Shown: in pieces, positions 40,455 to 47,846 of the stretch
Numbering within the stretch: the stretch's first letter is position 1
Layout of the letters: each line of letters begins with the position of its first letter
Source: Maricaulis sp.
GTDB lineage: Bacteria > Pseudomonadota > Alphaproteobacteria > Caulobacterales > Maricaulaceae
Length of the DNA: 47,846 nt
Direction: 5' to 3'
Assembly (NCBI RefSeq): GCF_030149515.1
Contig: NZ_JASBRI010000023.1
Span: forward strand, 1-47,846
Made by a program: the position numbers and the translations under genes
The notes under the pieces: generated by a model
What the model saw: only the letters and a program-made list of their open reading frames with translations
The model's database searches: none
What the model was told of the DNA's origin: nothing

Positions 40455-40925
40455 CTATTGCGGCATTGCGGCGCTGTCGTCGCCCGCCATGGCCTGGTCG
40501 GCGACCGACAGCCGGTCGCGCTGCTGGTCGCTGAGCGCGTCGGTACGCGTCACGTCGTCGCCGGTGCGCGGAACGTCGTCGCAGACATCTCCGCACGAGA
40601 GAGTGAAACGGTTGGGGCCGCGGAACAGCGCGACCTGGCCGTGGACCGGGTTGGAGACGACAATGTCGCGCGAATAGATGACGCGGCCGACCCGGTCGAC
40701 GGCAATGACATTGGTGCGGCCCTGCAGCCGGCCGGTCACCACCAGTGTGCGGCCGTCATGGACCAGCGCGTCGGCGATGGACGGATTGCCGACGACCACG
40801 GCGGAAGCCTCGCCAGGCAGGCGGATCACCTGGGCATGCTCGACGGGCACGTCGAGATCGTGTGCGGCGGCCGGCGCCATGCAGGCGAGAACCAGGGTGA
40901 ACGCGGCGGCTATCCGATTGAACAT
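40455..40925 (-). CDS. Free-standing pilus-secretin N-terminal domain protein
   Basis: 156 residues with a signal peptide (about 1-23, cleaved near PAAAHD) and one pilus-assembly N-terminal domain (about 25-100). VIRLPGEASAVVVGNPSIADALVHD, VVTGRLQGRTNVIAVD and VIYSRDIVVS align by eye with residues about 45-120 of CpaC, also in this window. The secretin core is missing. A short Cys-x3-Cys (LSCGDVC) and a polar tail follow. Such small proteins occur near tad loci; the role is unknown, possibly a periplasmic partner of CpaC. ATG 40925 is preferred to 40955 as it starts a normal signal peptide. It diverges from flp. Confidence 0.82.
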   Translation of the reverse strand: MFNRIAAAFTLVLACMAPAAAHDLDVPVEHAQVIRLPGEASAVVVGNPSIADALVHDGRTLVVTGRLQGRTNVIAVDRVGRVIYSRDIVVSNPVHGQVALFRGPNRFTLSCGDVCDDVPRTGDDVTRTDALSDQQRDRLSVADQAMAGDDSAAMPQ

Positions 40926-41206
40926 GGGAACACTCCGTCCCGTCGGTGAAAACATGCCGACACTCTCGCGCGCGCGTCTGAATCTTTTCTAAACGGCGGC
41001 TCATTTATTTGTTCCGCTATTTGTTTTTCAGTTTGCGATCATCGTTATTTGAAAATTAACTATAGCGCGGGTTCGTGTGCGTATAGACTTTGTTAAGGAC
41101 GTCTTTTTACTCAACCGAAATTGTTCTCGTGTTTAGTAGGCATCATTCAGGAGGGGTCGGGACGGATCGGCTCCTGATGGTGAGGTACCTACACGGGAGT
41201 AAAACA
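40926..41206 (+). promoter_or_regulatory. flp promoter and leader region
   Basis: 281 bp, markedly AT-richer than the surroundings (about 40985-41140), divergent to the secretin-domain gene. It contains AATTAAC (41054) and TTTGTTAAGG (41087) segments that resemble halves of CtrA sites (TTAA-N7-TTAA), but no complete site is present. A CAGGAG/CTCCTG stem (41148-41153 with 41171-41176) lies in the putative leader. The ribosome site GGGAG (41195-41199) is seven bases before the flp ATG. Confidence 0.5.
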
Positions 41207-41365
41207 ATGAAACTCGTTTCTCGCTTTTTCAAAGACGAATCCGGCGCCACCGCGATCGAATACGGCCTGATTGCCGCTCTGATCGCCGTTGTCATCATCG
41301 GTGCCGTGACCGCCCTCGGTACGGGCGTCAGCGACAACTTCAACACGGTTGCCGGCGCGCTCTAA
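41207..41365 (+). CDS. flp: Flp/Fap-type pilin subunit
   Basis: Major subunit of the Tad pilus, 52 residues. The leader MKLVSRFFKDESG is cut after Gly13, before ATAIEYGLIAALIAVVIIGA, with the Glu-Tyr pair that defines Flp pilins, followed by the hydrophobic core and a short polar tail (NFNTVAGAL). The short length is normal. The leader has a strong ribosome site. A stable hairpin after the stop separates this highly expressed gene from cpaA. Confidence 0.96.
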   Translation: MKLVSRFFKDESGATAIEYGLIAALIAVVIIGAVTALGTGVSDNFNTVAGAL

Positions 41366-41394
41366 GCGTTCCACAAACCGCGTAATTCACGGCA

Positions 41395-41420
41395 GGGCCG
41401 CTCCAACCGGGGCGGCCCTT
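41395..41420 (+). terminator. Hairpin between flp and cpaA
   Basis: GGGCCGCTCC (41395-41404) pairs with GGGGCGGCCC (41409-41418, one G-T) around AACC, followed by only TTG. The short T run suggests a partial terminator or processing stop, which would give more flp than cpa mRNA. Confidence 0.7.
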
Positions 41421-41495
41421 GTCGTATGCATTGGCTTGCCAACGCCTTTTTAAGTCCTTGCTGCCAGTCTTGGCGGCGGAACCGAGGGGATGCCC

Positions 41496-41993
41496 ATGCC
41501 GACCGAATTCCTGCTTGTTGCCTTTGCCGGCCTGATGACCGGCGCCGCGCTGTCCGATGCGGTGCGTTTCATCATCCCCAACTGGCTGTGCGGCGTGATC
41601 GCTCTGGCCTTCCCGCTGGCGGCGCTCACGGCCGGATTCGGATTGGAGCTGTCCGGTTTTCACCTGCTGGGCGGATTTCTGGCGCTGCTTGTCGGTTTTG
41701 CCCTGTTCGCGCCGGGCTGGATCGGTGGCGGCGATGCCAAGCTCTTTGCCGCAGCCGCGCTGTGGATGGGCTGGCCGGCCCTCTTCCCTTTCCTGCTGCA
41801 CACGGTCGTGGCCGGCGGTATCCTGGTGCTGGGCCTTCTTGTGCTGCGGCACGGCGCGCCGCTGGCCCGGGTTCCGGCGGGTTGGCTGAAAGAAACCGCG
41901 CTCGATCGCGGCGCGCCGGTTCCCTACGGCCTGGCCATCGCCGCAGGTGCCCTGTGGACCCTGCCGCAAACGGCCCTGTTCGCCGCGATCTGA
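41496..41993 (+). CDS. cpaA: Tad prepilin peptidase (CpaA/TadV)
   Basis: Membrane aspartic peptidase that matures the Flp pilin and TadE/G pseudopilins. 165 residues. Catalytic Asp in the first helix region (ALSDAVRFIIPNW, about 20) and in IGGGDAKLFAAAALWMGW (about 83). No methylase domain, as normal for CpaA. ATGs at 41490 and 41496 are in frame; GAGGGG (41484-41489) is adjacent to the first and six bases before the second, so I prefer the second. It is the second peptidase of this family in the window. Confidence 0.92.
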   Translation: MPTEFLLVAFAGLMTGAALSDAVRFIIPNWLCGVIALAFPLAALTAGFGLELSGFHLLGGFLALLVGFALFAPGWIGGGDAKLFAAAALWMGWPALFPFLLHTVVAGGILVLGLLVLRHGAPLARVPAGWLKETALDRGAPVPYGLAIAAGALWTLPQTALFAAI

Positions 41994-42136
41994 CTCGCGT
42001 GAACGCACGGCGCTGCAATCGGATCCGGGAAAATCCCGGGTTCAAAGGCATTCTCCCGATAGCATTAACGCGACTTTGAGGAATTCCACGTCTCCTGTGG
42101 ACGTATTCGTGCGTCCCAAGAGGTTCGAAGCGTCCC

Positions 42137-42979
42137 ATGAACGCTGTCCGTATCGCCATTCTTGCCGCTGCCGCCATTGCCGCGATCGCGGTCGCCTTTT
42201 TCGTCAGGCAGGCCATGACCGGAAATGAGACTCCGCAGGTTGTCGAGGCCCCGCAGGAACGCCCGGCCGTGCGCATCCTGGCGGCACGCAACGATCTCGC
42301 GACAGGCGCCCGCGTGGGTGCCGCCGACTTCTACTGGCAGGCCTGGCCCGACGAGGCGGTGGCGCCGGGCTATGTCGTGGAAGGGCGCGGGCAGGGAATC
42401 GAGGATTTCGCCGGCTCGGTCGTGCGTGCGCCGATCAGCCAGGGCGAGCCGATCACCGGTCGCCGTCTGGTCCAGCCGGGCGATGCGGGCTTCATGGCGG
42501 CGGTACTGACGCCGGGGATGCGTGCGGTTGCCGTGCCGATCTCGGCGGAACGCGGGGCCGGCGGCTTCATCCTGCCCAATGACCGGGTCGACGTGATCGT
42601 CTCGTTCGAGGAAGAGAGCGAGAGCCGCCGGGGCGGCCGCTCCTTTGTCGCCCGTACCATTGTCGAGAACGCCCGCGTTCTGGCCATCGACCAGACCTTC
42701 GGCGATGGCGACGGCGAGGAGGTCGTGCTTGGCGAAACCGCTACGCTTGAACTGACTCTGGACCAGGCTCGCGCCGTGTCCCTGGCGGTGGCGCGCGGCG
42801 AGGTTCACCTCGTGCTGCGCAGCCTGACCGACAATGAGGGCGGTCCGACGCTGGTCAGCGGCGGTGAACCGGTCGTGAGCCAGTCCGGCGTGGACGATGC
42901 CGACGGCCGCCGTTCGAGCCATGTGACCCTGATCCGCTATGGCCGCGCCCGGCAGGTTGCGCTGGCTGGAGACGAGTGA
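42137..42979 (+). CDS. cpaB: Tad pilus assembly protein CpaB/RcpC
   Basis: 280 residues with one N-terminal membrane segment (about 5-25), then a SAF domain (about 45-110, VRILAARNDLATGARV) and a second Flp-pilus CpaB domain (about 110-200, ADGMRAV-like GMRAVAVPISAERGAGGFILPNDRVDVIVSFE). CpaB helps form the outer-membrane pore with CpaC. The 143-bp gap before it contains a small hairpin near 42030. It ends just before the cpaC start. Confidence 0.92.
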   Translation: MNAVRIAILAAAAIAAIAVAFFVRQAMTGNETPQVVEAPQERPAVRILAARNDLATGARVGAADFYWQAWPDEAVAPGYVVEGRGQGIEDFAGSVVRAPISQGEPITGRRLVQPGDAGFMAAVLTPGMRAVAVPISAERGAGGFILPNDRVDVIVSFEEESESRRGGRSFVARTIVENARVLAIDQTFGDGDGEEVVLGETATLELTLDQARAVSLAVARGEVHLVLRSLTDNEGGPTLVSGGEPVVSQSGVDDADGRRSSHVTLIRYGRARQVALAGDE

Positions 42980-42990
42980 GGATAGACGCG

Positions 42991-44454
42991 ATGATCCGCT
43001 CCCTGATCCTTCTCGCCGCCCTGGCGGCCGCTGCACCCGCTGCGGCCCAGGCCCAGACCAATGAGCGCGGCAATACGATGCAGGTGCATATCCGTGCGCC
43101 GGGCGACGGTCCGGTCTCGCAAGGGCTCGACCTGCCGCTGAACAAGGCTGCCGTGGTGCATCTGCCAGTCGATGTCGCCGACGTTCTGGTGACCAATCCG
43201 GCCGTTGTCGATGCCGTCGTGCGCACGCCGCGCCGGGCCTATCTGATGGGGATGGGCATCGGCCAGACCAATGCCTTCTTCTTCGACGCCGACGGCCAGC
43301 TGATCCTGGATCTGGATCTGCGTGTCGAGCGCGACCTTGCGCCGCTGCAGAGCGCACTCGAACGTTTCCTGCCGAATGCCCGCGTCACGGCCGAGGCGAT
43401 GAATGATCACATCGTCCTGTCGGGGTCCGTGCCCAGCGCGGCTGATTCCGATGCCGCGATGCGCATCGCCCAGCGCTGGGTGGAAACCCCGGAAAACATC
43501 CTCAACATGGTCTCCGTGCAGGCGCGCGAACAGGTCATGCTGAAAGTGCGCATCGTCGAGATGCAGCGCACCATCGTGCGCCAGCTGGGCGTCAATCTGA
43601 CCGCCGGCGGCACTTCGGGCGAATTCGGCTTTTCAGTTGCCAGCGAACCCGACTTCTCGCGTGTCGGCCGTTTTCTCGGCGGGACCAGCGCGGTCGTGAA
43701 CTGGCTTAGCGGTAATACGGGTGACGGTGTCAGCAATGTGCAGACCCTGCTCCTGGCGATGGAGCGCGTCGGCCTGGTCCGCACCCTGGCCGAGCCCAAT
43801 CTGACGGCCATCACCGGCGAAAGCGCGAACTTCCTGGCCGGCGGCGAATTCCCGGTCCCGGTGGGGCGCGACCGGGACGGCAATATCATCATCGAATACA
43901 AGCCTTTCGGCGTGGGTCTCGGCTTCACGCCGGTCGTGTTGTCGGAAGGCCGGATCAGCCTGCGTATTTCCACGGAAGTGTCCGAGCTGACCAATCAGGG
44001 TTCGCTGACCTTCCAGTCCAGTGCGGTGACCGACGATGATGGCAACATCATCGGCCAGATCCCGGGCCTCACGATCCCGGCGCTGAATGTCAACCGGGCC
44101 GAGACCACGGTGGAATTGCCTTCGGGCGGCTCGCTGGTCCTGGCCGGGCTTATCCAGGAAGAGACGCGTCAGAATCTCGACGGCGTACCGGGCGTGCAGA
44201 ACCTGCCCGTGCTGGGCTCGCTGTTCCGTTCGCGCGATTTCGAGAACCAGGAAACCGAACTGGTCGTGCTGGTCACGCCCTATCTGGTGGACCCGGCCAA
44301 TCCCGACAACTTGTCCACGCCGGCCGACGGTTTCCGCAATGCCGGCGAAGCCGCCAGCCTGCTCTTCAACCGCATCAACCAGGCGTATTCGGTGCCCGGC
44401 TCCGATACCGGTGACCGCGGTTGGTCCGGGCCTGTTGGCTTCCTGTTCGAGTAG
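42991..44454 (+). CDS. cpaC: Tad pilus secretin (CpaC/RcpA)
   Basis: Outer-membrane channel for the Flp pilus. 487 residues: a signal peptide (about 1-25, ending AQAQ), a pilus N-terminal domain (about 45-120), a BON-like domain (about 125-185), and the secretin core (about 200-450) ending VPGVQNLPVLGSLFRSRDFENQETELVVLVTPYLV. ATG 42991 (MIRSLILL) has GAGG about ten bases upstream; an in-frame GTG at 42976 would overlap the cpaB stop. The N-terminal domain is the paralogue of the separate 156-residue protein at 40455-40925. Confidence 0.94.
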   Translation: MIRSLILLAALAAAAPAAAQAQTNERGNTMQVHIRAPGDGPVSQGLDLPLNKAAVVHLPVDVADVLVTNPAVVDAVVRTPRRAYLMGMGIGQTNAFFFDADGQLILDLDLRVERDLAPLQSALERFLPNARVTAEAMNDHIVLSGSVPSAADSDAAMRIAQRWVETPENILNMVSVQAREQVMLKVRIVEMQRTIVRQLGVNLTAGGTSGEFGFSVASEPDFSRVGRFLGGTSAVVNWLSGNTGDGVSNVQTLLLAMERVGLVRTLAEPNLTAITGESANFLAGGEFPVPVGRDRDGNIIIEYKPFGVGLGFTPVVLSEGRISLRISTEVSELTNQGSLTFQSSAVTDDDGNIIGQIPGLTIPALNVNRAETTVELPSGGSLVLAGLIQEETRQNLDGVPGVQNLPVLGSLFRSRDFENQETELVVLVTPYLVDPANPDNLSTPADGFRNAGEAASLLFNRINQAYSVPGSDTGDRGWSGPVGFLFE

Positions 44455-44465
44455 TGGAGTGGGTG

Positions 44466-45143
44466 ATGGTCGCTAAACGCAAGACATTCGCAGCCCTGGC
44501 CGGCCGGGCCGCCGCGGCCCTGCTGCCGGCCTGCGCCGCGACGCCGTCGCCGGACCTCGACATGCCTCAGGCGCGCGCGGTCGCCGAGACCTTCCAATCC
44601 TCCATGCGCATCGATCCGCGCGACAACAGCCTGACCTGGGCCCAACTCGATCAGCTCGCGGCGATCGCGGCAGAGTACAAGGCGCGCGGCCATGGCCCGC
44701 TGGTGATCAGCTATCCCCAGGGTGCGGGCAATCAGGATGCGGCGATCGGCGCTATCGCCGAGGCCCGCACCTTTCTGTACGAACAGGGCATCGACTGGCG
44801 CATGATCGCCGGCGGCGCCTATGACGCCCGCGGCGACCGGCAGGGCGAGGTGGTCTTTTCCTTCCGCCGCTACGTCGCCGTGGCCCCCGATTGCGGGAGG
44901 ACCTGGGATAATCTCGCCGTGGAAGTGAACAATCGCCACCACAGCAATTTCGGCTGCGCGATGGCAGCCAATCTGGCGGCCATGGTGGCCGATCCGCGCG
45001 ATCTCGTCGCGCCACGTACGATGGACGCGCCGGACACCGGCCGGCGCCAGACGGTGCTGGACCGGTATCGGGCCGGCGAGTCGACAGCGAGCGCCCGCAG
45101 CGAGCACGAAAGCGGTGCCGTCAGCAATGTCAGCAATGAATAA
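44466..45143 (+). CDS. cpaD: Tad pilus lipoprotein CpaD
   Basis: 225 residues. The signal peptide ends with a lipobox-like LLPACA (Cys about 24). The CpaD core is recognisable: ISYPQGAGNQDA, the RRYVAVAPDCGRTWDNLAVE segment and NSNFGCAMAANLAAMVADPRDLVAPR-type pattern (here HSNFGCAMAANLAAMVADP). CpaD is needed for pilus secretin assembly. ATG 44466 (MVAKRKTFAAL) has GGAG six bases upstream. An earlier in-frame start at 44421 would overlap cpaC. Confidence 0.92.
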   Translation: MVAKRKTFAALAGRAAAALLPACAATPSPDLDMPQARAVAETFQSSMRIDPRDNSLTWAQLDQLAAIAAEYKARGHGPLVISYPQGAGNQDAAIGAIAEARTFLYEQGIDWRMIAGGAYDARGDRQGEVVFSFRRYVAVAPDCGRTWDNLAVEVNNRHHSNFGCAMAANLAAMVADPRDLVAPRTMDAPDTGRRQTVLDRYRAGESTASARSEHESGAVSNVSNE

Positions 45144-45164
45144 GAAAGGGGGCGAAAGCGCGCT

Positions 45165-46646
45165 ATGAACGACGCAAACAGGGCCCTGAAAAACGATCCC
45201 CTGCTGGACGACGACGATCCCTTTCTGGACGCCGCCGACGTCGAACGTATGATGCTGGGCGAAGCCGCGCCGGACGAGGCCGATGACGGGCCGTTCGGCG
45301 CGACGTCGGGCGAGGACCCCTATTTCGACGAGGCCGACTATGACGAGGCCGCGCCGTCTGCGCCCGTCGATCCGGTATTCGAGGATGTTCGCGACGAGAT
45401 CGGGCCCATGGCGGCCGGCAGTGCTCTCTATGGCGAAGTCGACCAGGAATTCTCCGACCAGCCCGTGCCGCGGATTTCCGTGGGTGCGTTCTGCGAGCGC
45501 CCGGAAACCGGCGCGCTGATCCACAATGCGGCGGGCGACCGCCGTCTGGCCAAGGCCCATGTCACTGTCGAACTGGGCGGCCTGCCCGCGGCAATCGAGC
45601 GCTATCACGACGAATCGACGCCAAATCTCCTGATTATCGAAAGCGGTATGCGCGGGCGCGGCCTGTTCGACCAGCTCGAGGAACTGGCCGGGGTCTGTGA
45701 TCCGGACACCAGGGTGATCGTGATCGGCGCGGCCAACGATATCGCGCTCTATCGCGAGCTGATGAAACGCGGGGTCAGCGAATACCTGGTGCCGCCGATG
45801 ATGCCGTTGCATCTGATCCGGACGATTTCCGAACTCTTCCTCGATCCCGATCAGCCCTTTGCCGGCAAGACGGTCGCCTTCATCGGCGCCAAGGGCGGGG
45901 TGGGGTCGTCGACCGTGGCGCACAACTGTACCTGGGCACTGACCGAGGGCATCCAGTCGGATGCCGTGCTGGTCGATCTGGACCTGTCCTTCGGCACCGC
46001 CGGCCTGGATTTCAACCAGGACCCCGCGCAGACGCTGGGCGATGCGCTATCCGATCCGGAACGTCTGGACGATGCCCTGCTGGACCGGCTCCTGGTGCGT
46101 TGTACCGACCGGCTCAGCCTGTTCTCGGCTCCCGCGACGCTGGACAAGGACTGGGAATTCACGCCGCGCGACTACGAGACCGTGCTCGAAAAAGTGCGCC
46201 GCCAGGCGCCCTTCGTCACGCTCGATCTGCCGCACACCTGGAGCCCGTGGGTCAAGCAGACCCTCCTGTCCGCCGACCAGGTCGTCGTGACCGTGGCGCC
46301 GGACCTGGCATCGCTGCGCAATGCGAAGAACCTGTTCGACCTGGTCACGACGGCGCGGCCGAATGACGAGCCGCCGAAGATCGTTATCAACATGGCGGGC
46401 ATGCCCAAACGGCCGGAAATCCCGATCAAGGATTTCGCCGAGGCGCTGGGAGCCCAGCCAGCCCTTGTCCTGCCCTTCGAGCCGCAATTATTCGGCAAGG
46501 CGGCCAATAACGGGCAGATGATCACCGAACTCGACGCCAAGTCAAAGGCGGCCGAGGGCTTCAACCATCTGGCCGGTCTGGTCAGTGGCCGCGTGGCTGC
46601 GCCGATGCGGTCGCGGTCTTTCATCGGAAAACTGTTCGGAGGCTGA
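45165..46646 (+). CDS. cpaE: Tad pilus polar localisation protein, atypical ATPase (CpaE/TadZ)
   Basis: 493 residues: an acidic disordered N-terminus (about 1-85), a receiver-like domain (about 100-220), and a ParA/MinD-like domain (about 238-470). The P-loop reads AKGGVGSST (about 242-250). It keeps the signature Lys before Gly-Gly but has Ser where the Walker A Lys is normal, as known for TadZ/CpaE. The motif DLDLSFGTAGLDFNQDP is the Switch-type Asp region. TadZ proteins mark the cell pole for pilus assembly. Ribosome site AAAGGGGG precedes the ATG. Confidence 0.93.
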   Translation: MNDANRALKNDPLLDDDDPFLDAADVERMMLGEAAPDEADDGPFGATSGEDPYFDEADYDEAAPSAPVDPVFEDVRDEIGPMAAGSALYGEVDQEFSDQPVPRISVGAFCERPETGALIHNAAGDRRLAKAHVTVELGGLPAAIERYHDESTPNLLIIESGMRGRGLFDQLEELAGVCDPDTRVIVIGAANDIALYRELMKRGVSEYLVPPMMPLHLIRTISELFLDPDQPFAGKTVAFIGAKGGVGSSTVAHNCTWALTEGIQSDAVLVDLDLSFGTAGLDFNQDPAQTLGDALSDPERLDDALLDRLLVRCTDRLSLFSAPATLDKDWEFTPRDYETVLEKVRRQAPFVTLDLPHTWSPWVKQTLLSADQVVVTVAPDLASLRNAKNLFDLVTTARPNDEPPKIVINMAGMPKRPEIPIKDFAEALGAQPALVLPFEPQLFGKAANNGQMITELDAKSKAAEGFNHLAGLVSGRVAAPMRSRSFIGKLFGG

Positions 46647-46652
46647 TAGCCC

Positions 46653-47846
46653 ATGTTCGGCAAACGCGCCGGAGGCCCGACAACCCGCACCGCACTGTCG
46701 GCGCCGCCCCCCGCGGCGCCGAAGGCCGAGGCGCGTGCGGACGAGGCCGGCGAGCGCCGGGCCGAGGCGGTTATTGCCAAACCGGCGGTCAAGGACGCAC
46801 CGGCACCGAAACCCGCCGCCAAGCCGGCGGCCAAATCCGGCCCCACCTTCCAGTCGCCCAAACCCGCAGCGCGCACGGCGCGGGTGGCGGCGCCGGACGG
46901 CCGGTCGGAAGAGTATTATGCAATCAAGACCACGATCTTCAACGCGCTGATCGACACGATCGATCTGGGCCAGCTGGCCCGGCTCGACAACGAGACGGCG
47001 GCGGAAGAGATCCGCGACATCGTCACCGAGATCATCTCGATCAAGAATGTCGCCATGTCGATCGCCGAGCAGGAAAACCTGCTCCAGGACATCTGTAACG
47101 ACGTGCTGGGCTTCGGCCCGCTGGAACCGCTGCTGGCGCGGGACGATATCGCCGACATCATGGTCAATGGCGCCGACGATGTCTTCATCGAAGTGAACGG
47201 ACGGGTCGAGCGGACCAATATCCGCTTCCGCGACAATGCCCAGCTGATGAATATCTGTCAGCGCATCGTCAGTCAGGTCGGCCGGCGGGTCGACGAGAGC
47301 TCGCCGATCTGTGACGCGCGCCTGATGGACGGTTCGCGTGTCAACGTGATCGCGCCGCCGCTGGCCCTGGACGGGCCCACGCTGACCATTCGCAAGTTCA
47401 AGAAGGACAAGCTGACGATGCGGAACCTGGTGGAGTTCGGCTCCATCTCGGCGGAAGGCGCCAAGGTTCTCTCCATCATCGGCGCATCGCGCTGTAACGT
47501 GCTGATTTCCGGCGGTACCGGCTCGGGCAAGACGACCCTGTTGAACTGCATGACCGGCTTCATCGAGGAAGACGAGCGCGTGGTGACCTGCGAAGACGCC
47601 GCGGAACTGCAATTGCAGCAGCCGCACGTGGTGCGCCTGGAAACCCGGCCGCCGAACCTGGAAGGCTCGGGCCAGGTGACGATGCGCGATCTGGTCAAGA
47701 ACTGTCTGCGCATGCGTCCCGAACGCATCATCGTCGGCGAGGTGCGCGGACCCGAGGCGTTCGACCTGCTGCAGGCGATGAATACGGGCCATGACGGCTC
47801 GATGGGCACGCTGCACGCCAACAGCCCGCGCGAAGCCCTGTCGCGT
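46653..47846 (+). CDS. cpaF: Tad pilus ATPase (CpaF/TadA), 3' end outside window
   Basis: The frame is open from ATG 46653 to the last base; 398 codons are visible. Residues about 5-85 are a low-complexity Ala/Pro/Lys linker. The conserved domains begin near EEYYAIKTTIFNALID. NGADDVFIEVNGRVERT, DESSPICDARLMDGSRVN and the Walker A GGTGSGKTTLLN (about 290-301) are clear, then VVTCEDAAELQLQQPHVVRLETRPPN and the Walker B/His-box region RIIVGEVRGPEAFDLLQAMNTGHDG. It hydrolyses ATP for pilus assembly. It starts 6 bp after the cpaE stop, so it is in the same operon. Confidence 0.94.
   Translation, partial: MFGKRAGGPTTRTALSAPPPAAPKAEARADEAGERRAEAVIAKPAVKDAPAPKPAAKPAAKSGPTFQSPKPAARTARVAAPDGRSEEYYAIKTTIFNALIDTIDLGQLARLDNETAAEEIRDIVTEIISIKNVAMSIAEQENLLQDICNDVLGFGPLEPLLARDDIADIMVNGADDVFIEVNGRVERTNIRFRDNAQLMNICQRIVSQVGRRVDESSPICDARLMDGSRVNVIAPPLALDGPTLTIRKFKKDKLTMRNLVEFGSISAEGAKVLSIIGASRCNVLISGGTGSGKTTLLNCMTGFIEEDERVVTCEDAAELQLQQPHVVRLETRPPNLEGSGQVTMRDLVKNCLRMRPERIIVGEVRGPEAFDLLQAMNTGHDGSMGTLHANSPREALSR

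Noticed and set aside
40926..41206. CtrA binding site upstream of flp
   Set aside because: TTAA-type halves are present but not in the TTAA-N7-TTAA arrangement; no full site could be placed by eye.
42020..42050. tRNA T-arm-like string before cpaB
   Set aside because: CCCGGGTTCAAA looks like a T-loop, but there is no anticodon or acceptor stem around it; it is part of a small hairpin.

Overview
This is a GC-rich, gene-dense chromosomal window from a Gram-negative bacterium. The gene types point to an alphaproteobacterium of the Caulobacterales/Maricaulales kind (Maricaulis, Oceanicaulis or Hyphomonas-like): a Caulobacter-style cpa (Tad) pilus locus with a tiny Flp pilin, a TonB receptor beside a type II secretion operon, a bifunctional PutA without an N-terminal DNA-binding domain, and a HmrR/CueR-type copper regulator. 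The taxonomic call is inference. I see no rRNA, tRNA, CRISPR array, transposase or phage genes. Both window ends cut a gene.

Layout. (1) 1-3175: the C-terminal end of a probable exported protein, then a TonB-dependent receptor. (2) 3312-15234: a nearly complete type II secretion operon, gspC-D-E-F-G-H-I-J-K-L-M-N, with start/stop overlaps at most junctions. A small lipoprotein of unknown function ends it, and a convergent short prepilin peptidase faces it. (3) 15242-20706: a phosphorus-scavenging cluster made of a good Pho box, phnC, a single protein joining the PhnD binding protein to the PhnE permease, a terminator, an OprO/OprP-type porin and a PstS-like binding protein with no pstCAB beside it. 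A GT4 glycosyltransferase follows on the minus strand. (4) 22254-25379: putA. (5) 25529-29809: class I ribonucleotide reductase genes nrdA and nrdB. Each has recognisable NrdR boxes, and they are separated by a terminator and a small LpxR-like outer-membrane barrel gene. (6) 29817-31438: two unrelated palindromic intergenic repeats around a divergent pair, a CueR/HmrR-type regulator and a DUF4396 membrane protein, with a textbook MerR-family promoter between them, plus an ABM-domain protein. (7) 31439-39289: a fused aspartokinase/diaminopimelate decarboxylase, AMP nucleosidase, a one-TM protein, a tyrosine-phosphatase-like protein, and pabB-pabC for p-aminobenzoate. (8) 39300-47846: the tad/cpa pilus locus. 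Two TadE/TadG pseudopilins and a free-standing pilus-secretin N-domain protein lie on the minus strand. flp-cpaA-cpaB-cpaC-cpaD-cpaE-cpaF lie on the plus strand, and cpaF is cut by the window end.

How the parts may work together. Two envelope machines, the T2SS and the Tad pilus, each have their own short prepilin peptidase without the methylase domain. The T2SS abuts a phosphorus-uptake cluster whose Pho box lies in the divergent promoter between the T2SS peptidase gene and phnC. This suggests, but does not prove, that protein secretion and phosphorus acquisition are linked. The least ordinary element is the PhnD-PhnE fusion, a predicted lipoprotein binding domain tethered to its own permease. 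The rest is mostly conserved housekeeping genes with unusually readable regulatory sites.
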